From Fimbriimonas ginsengisoli Gsoil 348 (GTDB taxonomy: Bacteria; Armatimonadota; Fimbriimonadia; Fimbriimonadales; Fimbriimonadaceae): 64,000 nucleotides of DNA. Below the pieces are notes generated by a model that searched no databases, was not told the origin of the DNA, and saw nothing but the letters and a program-made list of their open reading frames with translations. The position numbers and the translations under genes are program-made. Positions 1 to 7,360 of the stretch are shown here, in pieces; positions within the stretch are counted from its first letter, which is position 1; each line of letters begins with the position of its first letter. The stretch spans positions 1 to 64,000 of the forward strand of contig CAMCVK010000004.1 in NCBI GenBank assembly GCA_945881865.1. Reading direction: 5' to 3'.

Positions 1-213
1 GTGGTCCACGCGGCCATCTTTCCCGCCGAACTGGATGGCGTAACGGCTGGCCGAACCACGTTCGGAGTCGATGATGAGCACGTTGCCTGGCGTTAAAGCG
101 CAGGCCATCGTGAGGGCGGTATAGGTTTTTCCGCTACCGGTCGGGCCGAACAGCGCCATGCGCAGTTGGACTTTTTGCATGGTCAACTTCGTGACGGTGA
201 ATTGAGTTCTCAT
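1..213 (-). CDS. Phage-type P-loop ATPase, N-terminal part (runs off left edge)
   Basis: The first 71 residues of a leftward gene are present. They hold a Walker A motif GPTGSGKT at residues 23-30, then a hydrophobic strand ending in LIIDSERGSA. This is typical of the RecA-like ATPases found in phage early regions (AAA_24 type), where they support replication or recombination. The ATG at 213 follows AAGGAG at an 8-nt distance, which fixes the start. It lies 12 bp downstream of the HTH gene and probably shares its transcript. The catalytic Walker B region is beyond the edge, so the exact family is not settled. Confidence 0.8.
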   Translation of the reverse strand, partial: MRTQFTVTKLTMQKVQLRMALFGPTGSGKTYTALTMACALTPGNVLIIDSERGSASRYAIQFGGKDGRVDH

Positions 214-225
214 TGGGTGTCTCCT

Positions 226-477
226 TCAAGGCAGGTCGGGGGAAACGCCGTGGGTATCCTTTGAAGGATCGCTCCCTGGTGTCTCCGGGCTGTCGATTGA
301 ATCCCCGCAACCTTTGGTAGAGGCCGGGGCTTCTTTTTGTTTGGCCCGCACTCGCCGGGCGATCTGCGGAACCGTCTGCCGAGCTATCCCGAACTGTTCC
401 GCAATCTCGGTTGTCCGAAGCTCGCGACTGTAATACAGGTCCGCAACCTGTCTTTCTAGGTGGCTACTTAGTCGCAC
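226..477 (-). CDS. Small helix-turn-helix protein
   Basis: An 83-residue protein starting at GTG. Residues about 3-42 form a homeodomain-like or resolvase-type HTH (ERQVADLYYSRELRTTEIAE, then FGIARQTV), with a basic linker and a Ser/Pro/Asp-rich tail without predicted fold. It probably binds DNA. It is divergent from the S24 repressor gene at 518, and the two share the operator-like region at 487-513, so it is likely under the same lysis-lysogeny-type control. It is followed 12 bp later by the ATPase gene. The exact family is not recognised, and no strong ribosome binding site is visible. Confidence 0.6.
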   Translation of the reverse strand: MRLSSHLERQVADLYYSRELRTTEIAEQFGIARQTVPQIARRVRAKQKEAPASTKGCGDSIDSPETPGSDPSKDTHGVSPDLP

Positions 478-486
478 GCCGATATT

Positions 487-513
487 CTACTAGGAAAATT
501 TACCTAGTGGTAG
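487..513. promoter_or_regulatory. Operator-like inverted repeat between divergent HTH and repressor genes
   Basis: CTACTAGG (487-494) and CCTAGTGGTAG (503-513) form an inverted repeat around an A/T-rich spacer. The right part, TTACCTAGTGGTAG (500-513), matches 11 of 14 bases of the core of the perfect palindrome at 1247-1268. It is therefore a plausible second binding site for the repressor encoded at 518. Confidence 0.55.
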
Positions 514-517
514 CGTT

Positions 518-1213
518 TTGGAAGATTTTTCGCAGACAATCAAGACGAACATGCTTTGCATGGCATCCGTAGACCCACGCGCACGGTTGGTTGAATCGCT
601 TCTCGCGAAACATCAGCTATCAAATCGCTGGCTTGCCGAGAGAATCGGCAGGTCTCACCCCTCTGTGAATGATTGGCTCTCGGGGGATCGGGCACCAAAA
701 AACCGGCAGGTCTTTGAAGAGATGCTTCAAGCAATTCGATCTTTTGAGGAGTCAATCTCACCGGACCGCGAGAAACAAGTTCGCAAGATGGGCATCCGAT
801 TGATTCCGCTTTATAATGGAATTTCCGCCGGTATGTTAAGTTCTACTCAATCAGACGTTGATTACATCGAAGTAATGGACTGGGGTAACGGGTTCGACCG
901 CTGGGCGCGAACCGTGATGGGTTTCTCTATGTCGCCACTCCTGGAACCTGGCGATATCGTCGTCTTCGAGTCAAGACCCGCCGAGCCCGGCCACGTCGTG
1001 CATGCGTTCGACGCAGGGGAAGACACCATAAAGGTCTTGCGAGGTCGCGGCGCATCGTCAAGGCTGGTGCCGGTCAATCCTGAGTACGACGAAATATCTG
1101 GTTCGGGCATGAACATTAAAGGCGTTGCGATGGAAGTTCACCGAAAGCTAAGCGGCGATGCCACACAGATTCTCAAGTACGACTCCGGTCTTCGGTGGCG
1201 TACGACGGAATAG
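518..1213 (+). CDS. LexA/CI-like phage repressor (HTH plus S24 peptidase domain)
   Basis: A two-domain repressor of up to 231 residues. An N-terminal Cro/CI-type HTH lies at about residues 20-57 (LSNRWLAERIGRSHPSVNDW). The C-terminal S24 domain has a candidate self-cleavage Ala104-Gly105, catalytic Ser137 in GFSMSP, and catalytic Lys172 in TIKVLR. By family knowledge such proteins hold the element silent and are cleaved after DNA damage. Palindromes sit upstream (487-513) and directly downstream (1247-1268), consistent with control of itself and of the rightward operon. The longest reading uses TTG at 518. ATG at 551 or 560 is equally possible, because no start has a convincing ribosome binding site. 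Confidence 0.82.
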   Translation: MEDFSQTIKTNMLCMASVDPRARLVESLLAKHQLSNRWLAERIGRSHPSVNDWLSGDRAPKNRQVFEEMLQAIRSFEESISPDREKQVRKMGIRLIPLYNGISAGMLSSTQSDVDYIEVMDWGNGFDRWARTVMGFSMSPLLEPGDIVVFESRPAEPGHVVHAFDAGEDTIKVLRGRGASSRLVPVNPEYDEISGSGMNIKGVAMEVHRKLSGDATQILKYDSGLRWRTTE

Positions 1214-1246
1214 GCCCACCGAAAAAACTTTCAAAATTTATTCCGC

Positions 1247-1279
1247 TTTTCTACCACGTGGTAGAAAACGATGTATAAT
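1247..1279 (+). promoter_or_regulatory. Perfect 22-bp palindromic operator overlapping promoter of rightward operon
   Basis: Positions 1247-1268 read TTTTCTACCAC followed by its exact reverse complement. A consensus -10 box TATAAT follows at 1274-1279, so the palindrome covers the place where the -35 box and spacer must lie. A repressor bound here would block RNA polymerase. The half-site GTGGTAG also occurs at 507-513, with C in place of nothing essential beyond the first base, on the other side of the repressor gene. Confidence 0.7.
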
Positions 1280-1311
1280 GTTTCCATGCCGCTACCAACG
1301 GCAGGAGACAC

Positions 1312-1500
1312 ATGCGAAACGCACCGAAGCACCAAAGCCGCCGCCGCGCGGCACTCGACATCATTTTCCGCAACGAAGCCCGCCGAATTAAGGCCATGCT
1401 TCTCGGCCGATACGACCGACTGTCGATCGATGACACGCTTGACCAGCACGAGCGCATCGCCACTCCCCGCGAACTCGCTGCCCTGCGAGGTGGTCGCTGA
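1312..1500 (+). CDS. Small basic phage-type protein, function unknown
   Basis: A 62-residue Arg-rich protein and the first gene of the rightward operon. The ATG is preceded by AGGAGA at good spacing, and the gene lies about 30 bp downstream of the TATAAT box. The sequence looks mostly helical, with a basic N-terminus (QSRRRAALD) and no recognisable motif. It ends in a TGATG overlap with the next gene, which supports translation. Its first position in an early operon suggests a regulatory or DNA-binding role, but this is only inference. Confidence 0.5.
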   Translation: MRNAPKHQSRRRAALDIIFRNEARRIKAMLLGRYDRLSIDDTLDQHERIATPRELAALRGGR

Positions 1501-1721
1501 TGCGAACGCGGCAGTTCAAGACCATCCTGCCGTGGGTTGCGTTTGGCATCCTTGGCATGGCTCTCCCGCAGGCGGTGCGCTTCCCTGGTGAAAACGCCCA
1601 ACCCGTCGGACGCCGACGCAACCGCACCCGCGTCAACCTGAACGAATCAAAGTTCAGAGCCAAATCCGCCCGACGCCGACGCAACCGCATCGCACGAGCA
1701 TCCCGAACGGTGAACCGCTGA
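1500..1721 (+). CDS. Small basic protein, function unknown
   Basis: A 73-residue protein with a short hydrophobic stretch (residues 8-22) followed by a very Arg/Asn-rich tail. Both ends overlap neighbours by a TGATG junction, the coupling style of the whole operon. The tail is low complexity because the DNA repeats CGACGCCGACGCAACCGCA-like units at 1609-1628 and 1671-1690. Such repeats can keep a frame open by chance, so existence is less sure than for its neighbours. Confidence 0.4.
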   Translation: MRTRQFKTILPWVAFGILGMALPQAVRFPGENAQPVGRRRNRTRVNLNESKFRAKSARRRRNRIARASRTVNR

Positions 1722-2272
1722 TGCCGCAGGTTGTCGACGCAAAGCAGGCAAAGGTTCTCGGCGCGCTCATTAGCCTGCGATCCGCCGCACTGCTACTGAG
1801 AGAGGCGGTTGTGTCCGAGATGGGCCGCAAGCAGTTCGACCTTGAAGTCATCGTTGGCGAGCTGAAGCCGACCGGACCGGCTCACAACTACGGCGGCGAT
1901 CCAGGCGAAGCCATCACCCGCGACGTGAAAGCCTCAATCAACGACCTGAACGGGCGCGTGATTGAGCACGCTGAAGGCCACCTGACGCTTATCGAGTCCG
2001 AACTCGTTGAATGCGGCGCGGCGCCGGAACAAGTTCGCTGGGCGAAAAAGGTTGATGACCTCAACGACCAAATGGGCGACCTACTCATCACGATCGCAGA
2101 CTCGTGGGAGCCGTTCTTCGGCACCGGAACGTTCGAGCCGCGTGACGATAGTTGGAAGCGTCGGGCACCGGTTGAGTTCTGCCCGTTTGAGGATGGTTTC
2201 CAACTCGCCGAGGAGCCACTTCAGAACGACGACGACGACGACGCACCTGGAACTTTCGCGGTGGCTGCCTGA
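1721..2272 (+). CDS. Hypothetical phage-region protein, largely helical
   Basis: A 183-residue acidic protein of unknown function. It starts at an ATG overlapping the previous stop. Residues about 1-140 look helical; the tail carries an acidic run of five Asp residues near residue 170. No catalytic motif is seen. The middle segment (VRWAKKVDDLNDQMGDLL) suggests a coiled helix bundle. Coupled position and protein-like composition support expression. It could be a replication accessory or inhibitor protein, but nothing in the sequence decides this. Confidence 0.55.
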   Translation: MPQVVDAKQAKVLGALISLRSAALLLREAVVSEMGRKQFDLEVIVGELKPTGPAHNYGGDPGEAITRDVKASINDLNGRVIEHAEGHLTLIESELVECGAAPEQVRWAKKVDDLNDQMGDLLITIADSWEPFFGTGTFEPRDDSWKRRAPVEFCPFEDGFQLAEEPLQNDDDDDAPGTFAVAA

Positions 2273-2505
2273 TGCCCAGCATCTGGGCCAAGGGCTACGA
2301 GAGCGTTGTGGAGCAAACGGAGCGAGATCGAAAAGTCGCCGACGCCGCCCCCCTGCTCCTTGCCGCCTGCCAAAGCGTGCTCGCCCTGCTTCACGCGGGC
2401 GGGCCCAAACACGTATTCGACCGGGCTCACGTTGAGCAGGTCGCCCATGAACTGATCGCGGCGGTTGCCGCTGCTACCGGAGAAGAAAATGTCGAAGAAG
2501 CCTGA
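2272..2505 (+). CDS. Small helical hypothetical protein
   Basis: A 77-residue protein starting at an ATG that overlaps the previous stop by one base. It is Ala-rich and helical, with segments resembling a short dimerising helix pair (ADAAPLLLAACQSVLALL). Small proteins of this type, with a 'LLAACQ..L..L' core, are common in phage early regions, but no function is established. Its last 17 bases overlap the start of the next gene. Confidence 0.5.
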   Translation: MPSIWAKGYESVVEQTERDRKVADAAPLLLAACQSVLALLHAGGPKHVFDRAHVEQVAHELIAAVAAATGEENVEEA

Positions 2506-3514
2506 AACCCCTAAGCTCGAATGGCCAGACCGAATCATGGCCGCTATCTCGCCCCCCAAGCCGGGCGAAACCCAGCCCCCTGACCTGATTGTCGAAGATG
2601 CCGTGCCTTTGGAAGCCGTGCCGGTGGAAGGGCTCGACATGGCCGCGGTTGCGGTCGAAGTGACCGAAGTGTTCGAGGACCCGTTCATCAGCTTTCCGCC
2701 GGTGATGCTCCCCGCCGACGCCAACGGCGAGCCGCTGGTCAAATCGACGGACGACGTGGTCGAAGCCGCTCCCAAACTGTGGGCGAACCTTGGTAATGAG
2801 CTAATGGCACTCCAGGAGAAGCTGGATGCGGAGGCCGCCGATTCCGCTGCGCCGGTGGTCGCCGAGCTCGTCTTCGAGCCTGAGCCCGAGCAGACGCCAG
2901 AGCCGCCGATTGAGACGGGCCTCGTTTTCGATCACGGTACCCGGCGGTTGCTGGATCCCGAAACCGGCGAGATGTTCGTGCTGGTTTCGGTCGTGGACGA
3001 CGCGACCGCCGAAGCCGCCTGTTCGCAAATTGGCGGCAACAACTATGCCATCGACCGCATCGACCAAGAGATTGCCCGGCTGGAGAAGCTCAAAAAGACC
3101 CGCGAACGACGGCGCGAATGGCTGAAGCTTTGCTACCTGGACGGCCTGATCAAAGCTGCCGACGCGAAGATGAAGCGCGAGAAGCTGAAGACGCAGAGCG
3201 TGTCGTTTACCTACGCCACCGTTGGTTGGGCCTCCAGTCGCAAATCGACCAAGGTCGTGGACAAGAACGCCGCGACAAAGTGGGCACTGAAAGAAGCACC
3301 CGAGTCAGTTCGTCTCGAAGTGGACCTGCAAGCTTGCAACAAAGTCGTCCGCGAGTTGTTGCGAATGCTCGCGTTCGATGAGTCTGGCCAGCCCGCGCCG
3401 GGCATCAGCGGCAGCGTGCAGACGTCCGTGATTCCCGACGAACTAAAGGTCAAGCTTCCCGCTGACGCTTTCACCTTCAACCCCGGCGGCGAGCCAAGTT
3501 GGTACATCAAGTGA
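2489..3514 (+). CDS. Coiled-coil phage protein, weakly Gp157-like
   Basis: A 341-residue protein; ATG 2489 is preceded by GGAGAAG. Residues 1-170 are acidic, Pro-rich and probably disordered. The C-terminal half has a coiled coil (DRIDQEIARLEKLKKTRERR), then a segment with MKREKLKTQSVSFTY and a Lys-rich stretch. The order 'coiled coil, then K..K/T..F, then basic beta segment' resembles siphovirus Gp157 and Gam-like host-nuclease inhibitors, which protect phage DNA or replication. This match is by pattern only. The gene ends in a GTGA overlap with the next. Confidence 0.5.
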   Translation: MSKKPETPKLEWPDRIMAAISPPKPGETQPPDLIVEDAVPLEAVPVEGLDMAAVAVEVTEVFEDPFISFPPVMLPADANGEPLVKSTDDVVEAAPKLWANLGNELMALQEKLDAEAADSAAPVVAELVFEPEPEQTPEPPIETGLVFDHGTRRLLDPETGEMFVLVSVVDDATAEAACSQIGGNNYAIDRIDQEIARLEKLKKTRERRREWLKLCYLDGLIKAADAKMKREKLKTQSVSFTYATVGWASSRKSTKVVDKNAATKWALKEAPESVRLEVDLQACNKVVRELLRMLAFDESGQPAPGISGSVQTSVIPDELKVKLPADAFTFNPGGEPSWYIK

Positions 3515-3765
3515 TCCCTGGCATGAACGACTTCGAGTATTTCTTGCTGACCCTGCTCGCCATCGGCGGACCCATCCTGTTCGGGTTTGGCTGGGCCATC
3601 CGCAGCGAAATCGCACACCACGAAAAGCGGGAGTTGCTCGCTCGGATTCGCGCCCTTCGCGGCCAGATCGATGCACACAACGCGGTCGAAGAGAACCTGA
3701 TTGAGCAGAAAGAGGCAGAGCTATACCGGCCGAGATTCCTTCGCGAGAAGGCGGTGTCCCGATGA
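3511..3765 (+). CDS. Small single-pass membrane protein with coiled-coil tail
   Basis: Starting from the GTG overlapping the previous stop (GTGA), or the ATG at 3523, this is an 80-84-residue protein. One transmembrane segment (FLLTLLAIGGPILFGFGWAI) lies near the N-terminus, followed by a charged helix with heptad-like spacing. It resembles phage inner-membrane proteins of the holin-spanin or superinfection-exclusion type in layout, but the family is not recognised. It is coupled on both sides (ATGA into the next gene). Confidence 0.5.
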   Translation: MIPGMNDFEYFLLTLLAIGGPILFGFGWAIRSEIAHHEKRELLARIRALRGQIDAHNAVEENLIEQKEAELYRPRFLREKAVSR

Positions 3766-4346
3766 TCTTCATCGCGCATCTCGATTGGCCCGCCGGACGT
3801 CCCCGCAAGATGGCCAAGGATCGCCGTCGCGGCACGTATTCGACCGGTGGGACTCTGGTGAGCCTCGCCGAAGCAAACCAGCGTCTAGCCGACGAACTTG
3901 TCAGACACAAGGCCGTGGATATCGAGCTTTACGCCGAATTCATGCCCGCTGCTTCGGGTCGCGTGACCGGCCAGAAATGGTCCGGCGTGGATCCGGGCGC
4001 GGTCGTGCGCTACAACGTCGACCGAACTTTGTTTTGCCTGCCTTGCGACACGTTCACCGAACTTGCCCAGAACATCGCCGGCCTAGCCGAGTACCTCAAG
4101 TCGGTGCGCAAGCAAGAGGCCTTGGGCGTGGCGACCCTCTCTGAGATGATGACGGCGTTCGCCGCGCTTCCGGCCCCGCCCTCGTGGCGGGAGATACTCG
4201 GTGTCGGACTGGACGCAACGCTCCTTGCCGCTGAGGCATCATACCGGCGTCTGGCATTCAATGCTCACCCCGACAAGGGCGGTTCGGTTGAAGCCATGCA
4301 ACGACTGAATGACGCCATCGCCCAAGCGCGCGAGGAGCTCAAGTGA
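3762..4346 (+). CDS. J-domain protein with unknown N-terminal domain
   Basis: A 194-residue protein. Residues about 142-194 form a short J domain: WREILGV, then a helix with YRRLAF, then HPD at 169-171 followed by KGG, and a last helix (MQRLNDAIAQAREEL). HPD is the tripeptide that stimulates the DnaK ATPase. The N-terminal 140 residues match no family I know. In phages J proteins recruit the host chaperone for replication or assembly; that role is inferred here. The gene starts in ATGA and ends in GTGA overlaps. Confidence 0.75.
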   Translation: MIFIAHLDWPAGRPRKMAKDRRRGTYSTGGTLVSLAEANQRLADELVRHKAVDIELYAEFMPAASGRVTGQKWSGVDPGAVVRYNVDRTLFCLPCDTFTELAQNIAGLAEYLKSVRKQEALGVATLSEMMTAFAALPAPPSWREILGVGLDATLLAAEASYRRLAFNAHPDKGGSVEAMQRLNDAIAQAREELK

Positions 4347-4696
4347 AGCCGTTCCTCGCGATCCTCGGATACTTCGACTCGCCCGAGCCCTCGCAGGTCG
4401 TGCTTGTTTCCGAAGTGACGGATGGAGAAGCAACCGTCCAGTACATCGTGGCAGGCAAAGGCAAGCCGTTCGAGAAGCCATTCACGTATCCGGAGGATAG
4501 GTTGCACCGGCTCACAACTTTCGGGATCACCCCGGAATACAACACGGGGAGACTGCTGTGCCATAAACGCGGCGAATCGAATGCGACCTATGAAGACGGC
4601 AAACCGCGACGCTGGCAAGGCAACCCGTGGGCGAGCGCATTGGTCCGGGAGGACCTTCGATCTCAAGTTAAAGAAGCCTGTGAGGTGGCTTCATGA
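4343..4696 (+). CDS. Hypothetical protein
   Basis: A 117-residue protein that starts at GTG in a GTGA overlap. The N-terminal 60 residues alternate hydrophobic and charged residues like a small beta barrel (FLAILGYFDS, then VVLVSEV and VQYIVAGKG). The rest is polar. No motif is recognised. Support comes from coupling on both sides and from protein-like composition. Confidence 0.5.
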   Translation: MKPFLAILGYFDSPEPSQVVLVSEVTDGEATVQYIVAGKGKPFEKPFTYPEDRLHRLTTFGITPEYNTGRLLCHKRGESNATYEDGKPRRWQGNPWASALVREDLRSQVKEACEVAS

Positions 4697-5190
4697 TCGG
4701 TTGCGAACTCGTTTACGCCGGAAACGAGTTCTACCGGGAGACTTCACATCGTGCCCGCAAGCCACGTCGGTGTGGCGAGACCGGTCACGAGATCGCCAAA
4801 GGTGAGCGGTACGTCTACATCTCGGCCATGACGGATGGGGAGTTTTGGACGTTCAGCCAGAGCGTTCGGACCTACCATCTCTGCCGCGCACTGAATGCCG
4901 TTTACAACATCAGGCAAGGCATCAAAAGGGGATGCGTTATCCCCTTCGACGGGCTCCGAGAGGTCGATGATGAGGACTTCGGAGAATGTGGTTTCGGCAT
5001 CACGGAGGACTTTCACCCGGCGGTTGGCAGGTGTTTCTGCGCTCACCTGCAACGAATCCCGCCTAAGGATGGTGACGGGTGGCCGTCATGGTTCCACGCG
5101 GCGACCGATGCCGACTGGCAAGAAGTCGAGCGTGTCAGCCGGGAATATTCGACGTGCTGCGTGCCAGAAGCAAAGGCGGTGGCCCCGTGA
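4693..5190 (+). CDS. Hypothetical Cys-containing phage protein
   Basis: A 165-residue protein starting in an ATGA overlap. It contains scattered Cys and His residues. The early segment (RARKPRRCGETGHEIAKGERYVY) looks like a zinc-binding treble-clef or knuckle of the type found in phage proteins that resemble HNH or zinc-finger folds: 'arkp..C..tG..I..Ge.Y...s'. No nuclease signature is present. It ends in a GTGA overlap with the next gene. Confidence 0.5.
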   Translation: MIGCELVYAGNEFYRETSHRARKPRRCGETGHEIAKGERYVYISAMTDGEFWTFSQSVRTYHLCRALNAVYNIRQGIKRGCVIPFDGLREVDDEDFGECGFGITEDFHPAVGRCFCAHLQRIPPKDGDGWPSWFHAATDADWQEVERVSREYSTCCVPEAKAVAP

Positions 5191-5432
5191 GCCAAGCCCA
5201 AACGACCGGAATCCTAACCCTTCGGTGCGTTGGGTGTGGGCAGGTGCCTTTTGCCGCTGTCATGGGCCGAGATCCGGAATGGGACGCCGAGCATTACATG
5301 GACGCGGCTAAGGCTATGAAGCGAAACCCTGGCAAGTACGTGCAGAAGATCGAATCTGCGACTGAACCTGTGACGCTTGGGCGCTGCACCTGCTCAACAA
5401 AGCGAAAGCTGGAGCAAGGGAGTTTGCTGTGA
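5187..5432 (+). CDS. Small Cys-rich hypothetical protein
   Basis: From GTG 5187, which overlaps the previous stop, this is an 81-residue protein. It has CVGCG near residue 14 and CTC near residue 70, a spacing that could bind zinc in a rubredoxin-like knuckle. A longer upstream reading exists but would lie wholly inside the preceding gene, so the coupled GTG is preferred. It ends in a GTGA overlap. Function unknown. Confidence 0.5.
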   Translation: MSQAQTTGILTLRCVGCGQVPFAAVMGRDPEWDAEHYMDAAKAMKRNPGKYVQKIESATEPVTLGRCTCSTKRKLEQGSLL

Positions 5433-5869
5433 CCATCTCCTTTGCTTGGACTACTCCTGCCGTGGTTATCGGCCAGAAGTGCGTGACCCGGCGGGACTGG
5501 AAGGCGCAGACCATCCGGCAGTTCGAAGGCGCAGTTCTCACGGGTGCCCTGGTTGACGCTTGGGACAAGAGCCCGCGTTTTGGCGGGAAGCCGTTCGGCA
5601 AGATTCGGATCATCGAAGTCGTTGCCAAAGAGGACTCCCGCACGATCCCCGAACCTGCTTGGGAAGAGGAAGGGTTCCACGTACTCACCAGGCTCGGGGC
5701 CAAGATCGGGAAGAGCAGCCCTATCGACGTTTGGAACTTCTGGAGGACCGAGAACGACGTGCCGCAGACGGTGGTCCGCTTCGAACTTGTCGAGCTCAAC
5801 GACCACGGCCGGCAGGTTAAATGGGAAACGCTGGACGTGCTGGATGCTCTCCCCCGGAGTGCAAGTTGA
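5429..5869 (+). CDS. ASCH/PUA-like domain protein (tentative)
   Basis: A 146-residue protein starting at GTG in a GTGA overlap. The start of the domain, a hydrophobic strand followed by GQKCVTRRDW, resembles the ASCH/PUA-like pattern 'i..G.Kt.T.R', which binds RNA or modified nucleic acid. Later strands (KIRIIEVVA, VVRFELVEL) fit a small beta barrel. Such proteins are common in phage early operons. The call rests on pattern only. It ends in a TTGA overlap with the next gene. Confidence 0.5.
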   Translation: MTISFAWTTPAVVIGQKCVTRRDWKAQTIRQFEGAVLTGALVDAWDKSPRFGGKPFGKIRIIEVVAKEDSRTIPEPAWEEEGFHVLTRLGAKIGKSSPIDVWNFWRTENDVPQTVVRFELVELNDHGRQVKWETLDVLDALPRSAS

Positions 5870-6270
5870 GCCAGCGCACCGCGATCACCGTGGATCCGCT
5901 TGATCGCTGGATCCGGCTTGGCCTACTTGCGGTCAGCTACGCCGAACCGGAGTCCACTTTGCGCGATCTCGTGAAATCCGGTGCCCTGAAAGCAAAATTT
6001 CGGGGCAAAATCATCTTCCTGAACGAACGCCAGTACCAAGACTATTTAGACGCCCTTCCCGACGAACCCGAAAATGCCACGCAAACCGAGCCCCAAGAGC
6101 CAAGACGAACCGCAGCGAACAGAACCGCTACGACGGGAACGGCGAGCCAACCACGAAGGAACGCTGGAGATCCGCGCGAACGGCGACTGCCGGTACCGCC
6201 GGAAGATCAACGGCGTCCGCGTCTCCGGATCCTGGAGTCGCACACGGACGGAAGCGAAGCGATCTCTTGA
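5866..6270 (+). CDS. Excisionase-like small DNA-binding protein
   Basis: The proposed start is TTG 5866, overlapping the previous stop, giving 134 residues. Residues about 15-60 resemble a MerR/excisionase winged helix: a hydrophobic helix, then STLRDLVKSGALKAKFRGK, then a wing and NERQYQDYL. Xis-type proteins direct the paired integrase toward excision, and its place just before the integrase fits. The last 65 residues are low-complexity Pro/Arg and overlap the integrase gene by 197 bp, so this tail may be an accident of the reading frame or an unusually long overlap. Confidence 0.55.
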   Translation: MSQRTAITVDPLDRWIRLGLLAVSYAEPESTLRDLVKSGALKAKFRGKIIFLNERQYQDYLDALPDEPENATQTEPQEPRRTAANRTATTGTASQPRRNAGDPRERRLPVPPEDQRRPRLRILESHTDGSEAIS

Positions 6271-7324
6271 GAAGGCGGTCGCTGCGCACCTGCAGAAAGG
6301 TGAGCCCGCCGAGACTACCGTTCCGACCGTGGCTGACTACGCATACAACGTTGTAAACGGAACCTACCGAGAGCGGGTGAAGAACGGCAGCATGGCGCTG
6401 AGCACATGGAAACTCTACGAAGGGTTCTTCGCCAATCACCTCGAGCTGTCCCCTCTTGGTTTGAAACCTATTACCACCGTGAGGCCGGTTGACATCGAGG
6501 AGTGGGCAGCCGGGCTGATGCTCACCGCCCAGATCATCACCAAAAAGGCCGGAGTATCGCGCGTCGCGCGGCCGGCGCTCCCGATGCCGCCCAACACCAA
6601 GCGGCGGGTACTGGGCTTCCTATCCGGGATCTTCACCCATGCCCGGGTGGCGTCTCGCCTGATCGAGGACAACCCGGTCCGCGACTCCGAGAAGCCGACG
6701 TTTACGGCCACCACTTTCCGGGTGCTGAAGTCCGAGGAGATTGACCGCCTCATCGCTGCGGCGAAAGCCTGGGACGAGGCCCAAATCGGTCATGACTGGT
6801 ATCCGCCCGAGTGCCGTGGCCGAGGACTTCTGCTCGTGCTCCTTGGTCTCCACGGCCTGGGCCCGGCCGAGATGTGCGGTTTGAAGTCGGAAGACTTCGA
6901 CGGAGCGGGCATCGAGATTCAGCGGCAGGCCAGGCGCGGCCGTGTAACGCGCCGCCTCAAAACAGCGAACCGAAACGGATGGGTGCCGGTAAGCGACGAC
7001 CTCAAGGCCGTGCTGCTCCTCGCGCCTGCCGGATGGGTTCTCCGCACGTCGACCGGCAACCCGGTCCAGGAAAGTGCGCTGCGCCGGACGTTCGCGTCGA
7101 TCGTCAAAGGCACCGAGTTCGAGGGCATGAAGCCATATGACTTGCGGCACACGTTCGCCACCCGGGCCCTCGTCGCCGGCGTCGACGTGAGGACCATCGC
7201 GGAGCTGCTACGGAACACACCGGAGGTTGTTTTGCGGCGATATGTCAAAAGCGAACGTTCCCTCAAAACGAGTGCGATTGACGCGGTTTTTGGCGGTAAG
7301 AACCCCAAAAAGAACCCCAACTAA
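6074..7324 (+). CDS. Tyrosine recombinase/integrase with substituted catalytic Arg
   Basis: A 416-residue phage-type integrase: an N-terminal arm-binding domain (about residues 26-80, GTLEIRANGDCRYRRKING), a SAM-like core-binding domain (about 85-215), and a C-terminal catalytic domain. The nucleophile is Tyr390 (RRYVK). Arg II is Arg358 in DLRHTFA. The normal Arg I position in 'GLR..E' is Gly263 (GLGPAE, codon GGC at 6860-6862). His355 and His381 equivalents are Tyr and Asn. Tyr and Asn are tolerated in some families, but loss of Arg I normally abolishes strand transfer. The gene ends 37 bp before the tRNA-Arg fragment, the usual place for an integrase. Confidence 0.9.
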   Translation: MPRKPSPKSQDEPQRTEPLRRERRANHEGTLEIRANGDCRYRRKINGVRVSGSWSRTRTEAKRSLEKAVAAHLQKGEPAETTVPTVADYAYNVVNGTYRERVKNGSMALSTWKLYEGFFANHLELSPLGLKPITTVRPVDIEEWAAGLMLTAQIITKKAGVSRVARPALPMPPNTKRRVLGFLSGIFTHARVASRLIEDNPVRDSEKPTFTATTFRVLKSEEIDRLIAAAKAWDEAQIGHDWYPPECRGRGLLLVLLGLHGLGPAEMCGLKSEDFDGAGIEIQRQARRGRVTRRLKTANRNGWVPVSDDLKAVLLLAPAGWVLRTSTGNPVQESALRRTFASIVKGTEFEGMKPYDLRHTFATRALVAGVDVRTIAELLRNTPEVVLRRYVKSERSLKTSAIDAVFGGKNPKKNPN

Positions 7325-7360
7325 TAGAATTCGCCCGAAAAGGAACGTGAAAAAACCTCC

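Noticed and set aside
1-7360. A complete prophage
   Set aside because: No capsid, portal, terminase, tail or lysis gene is visible in the part present; it may be a satellite or other integrative element, and the left part is outside the window.
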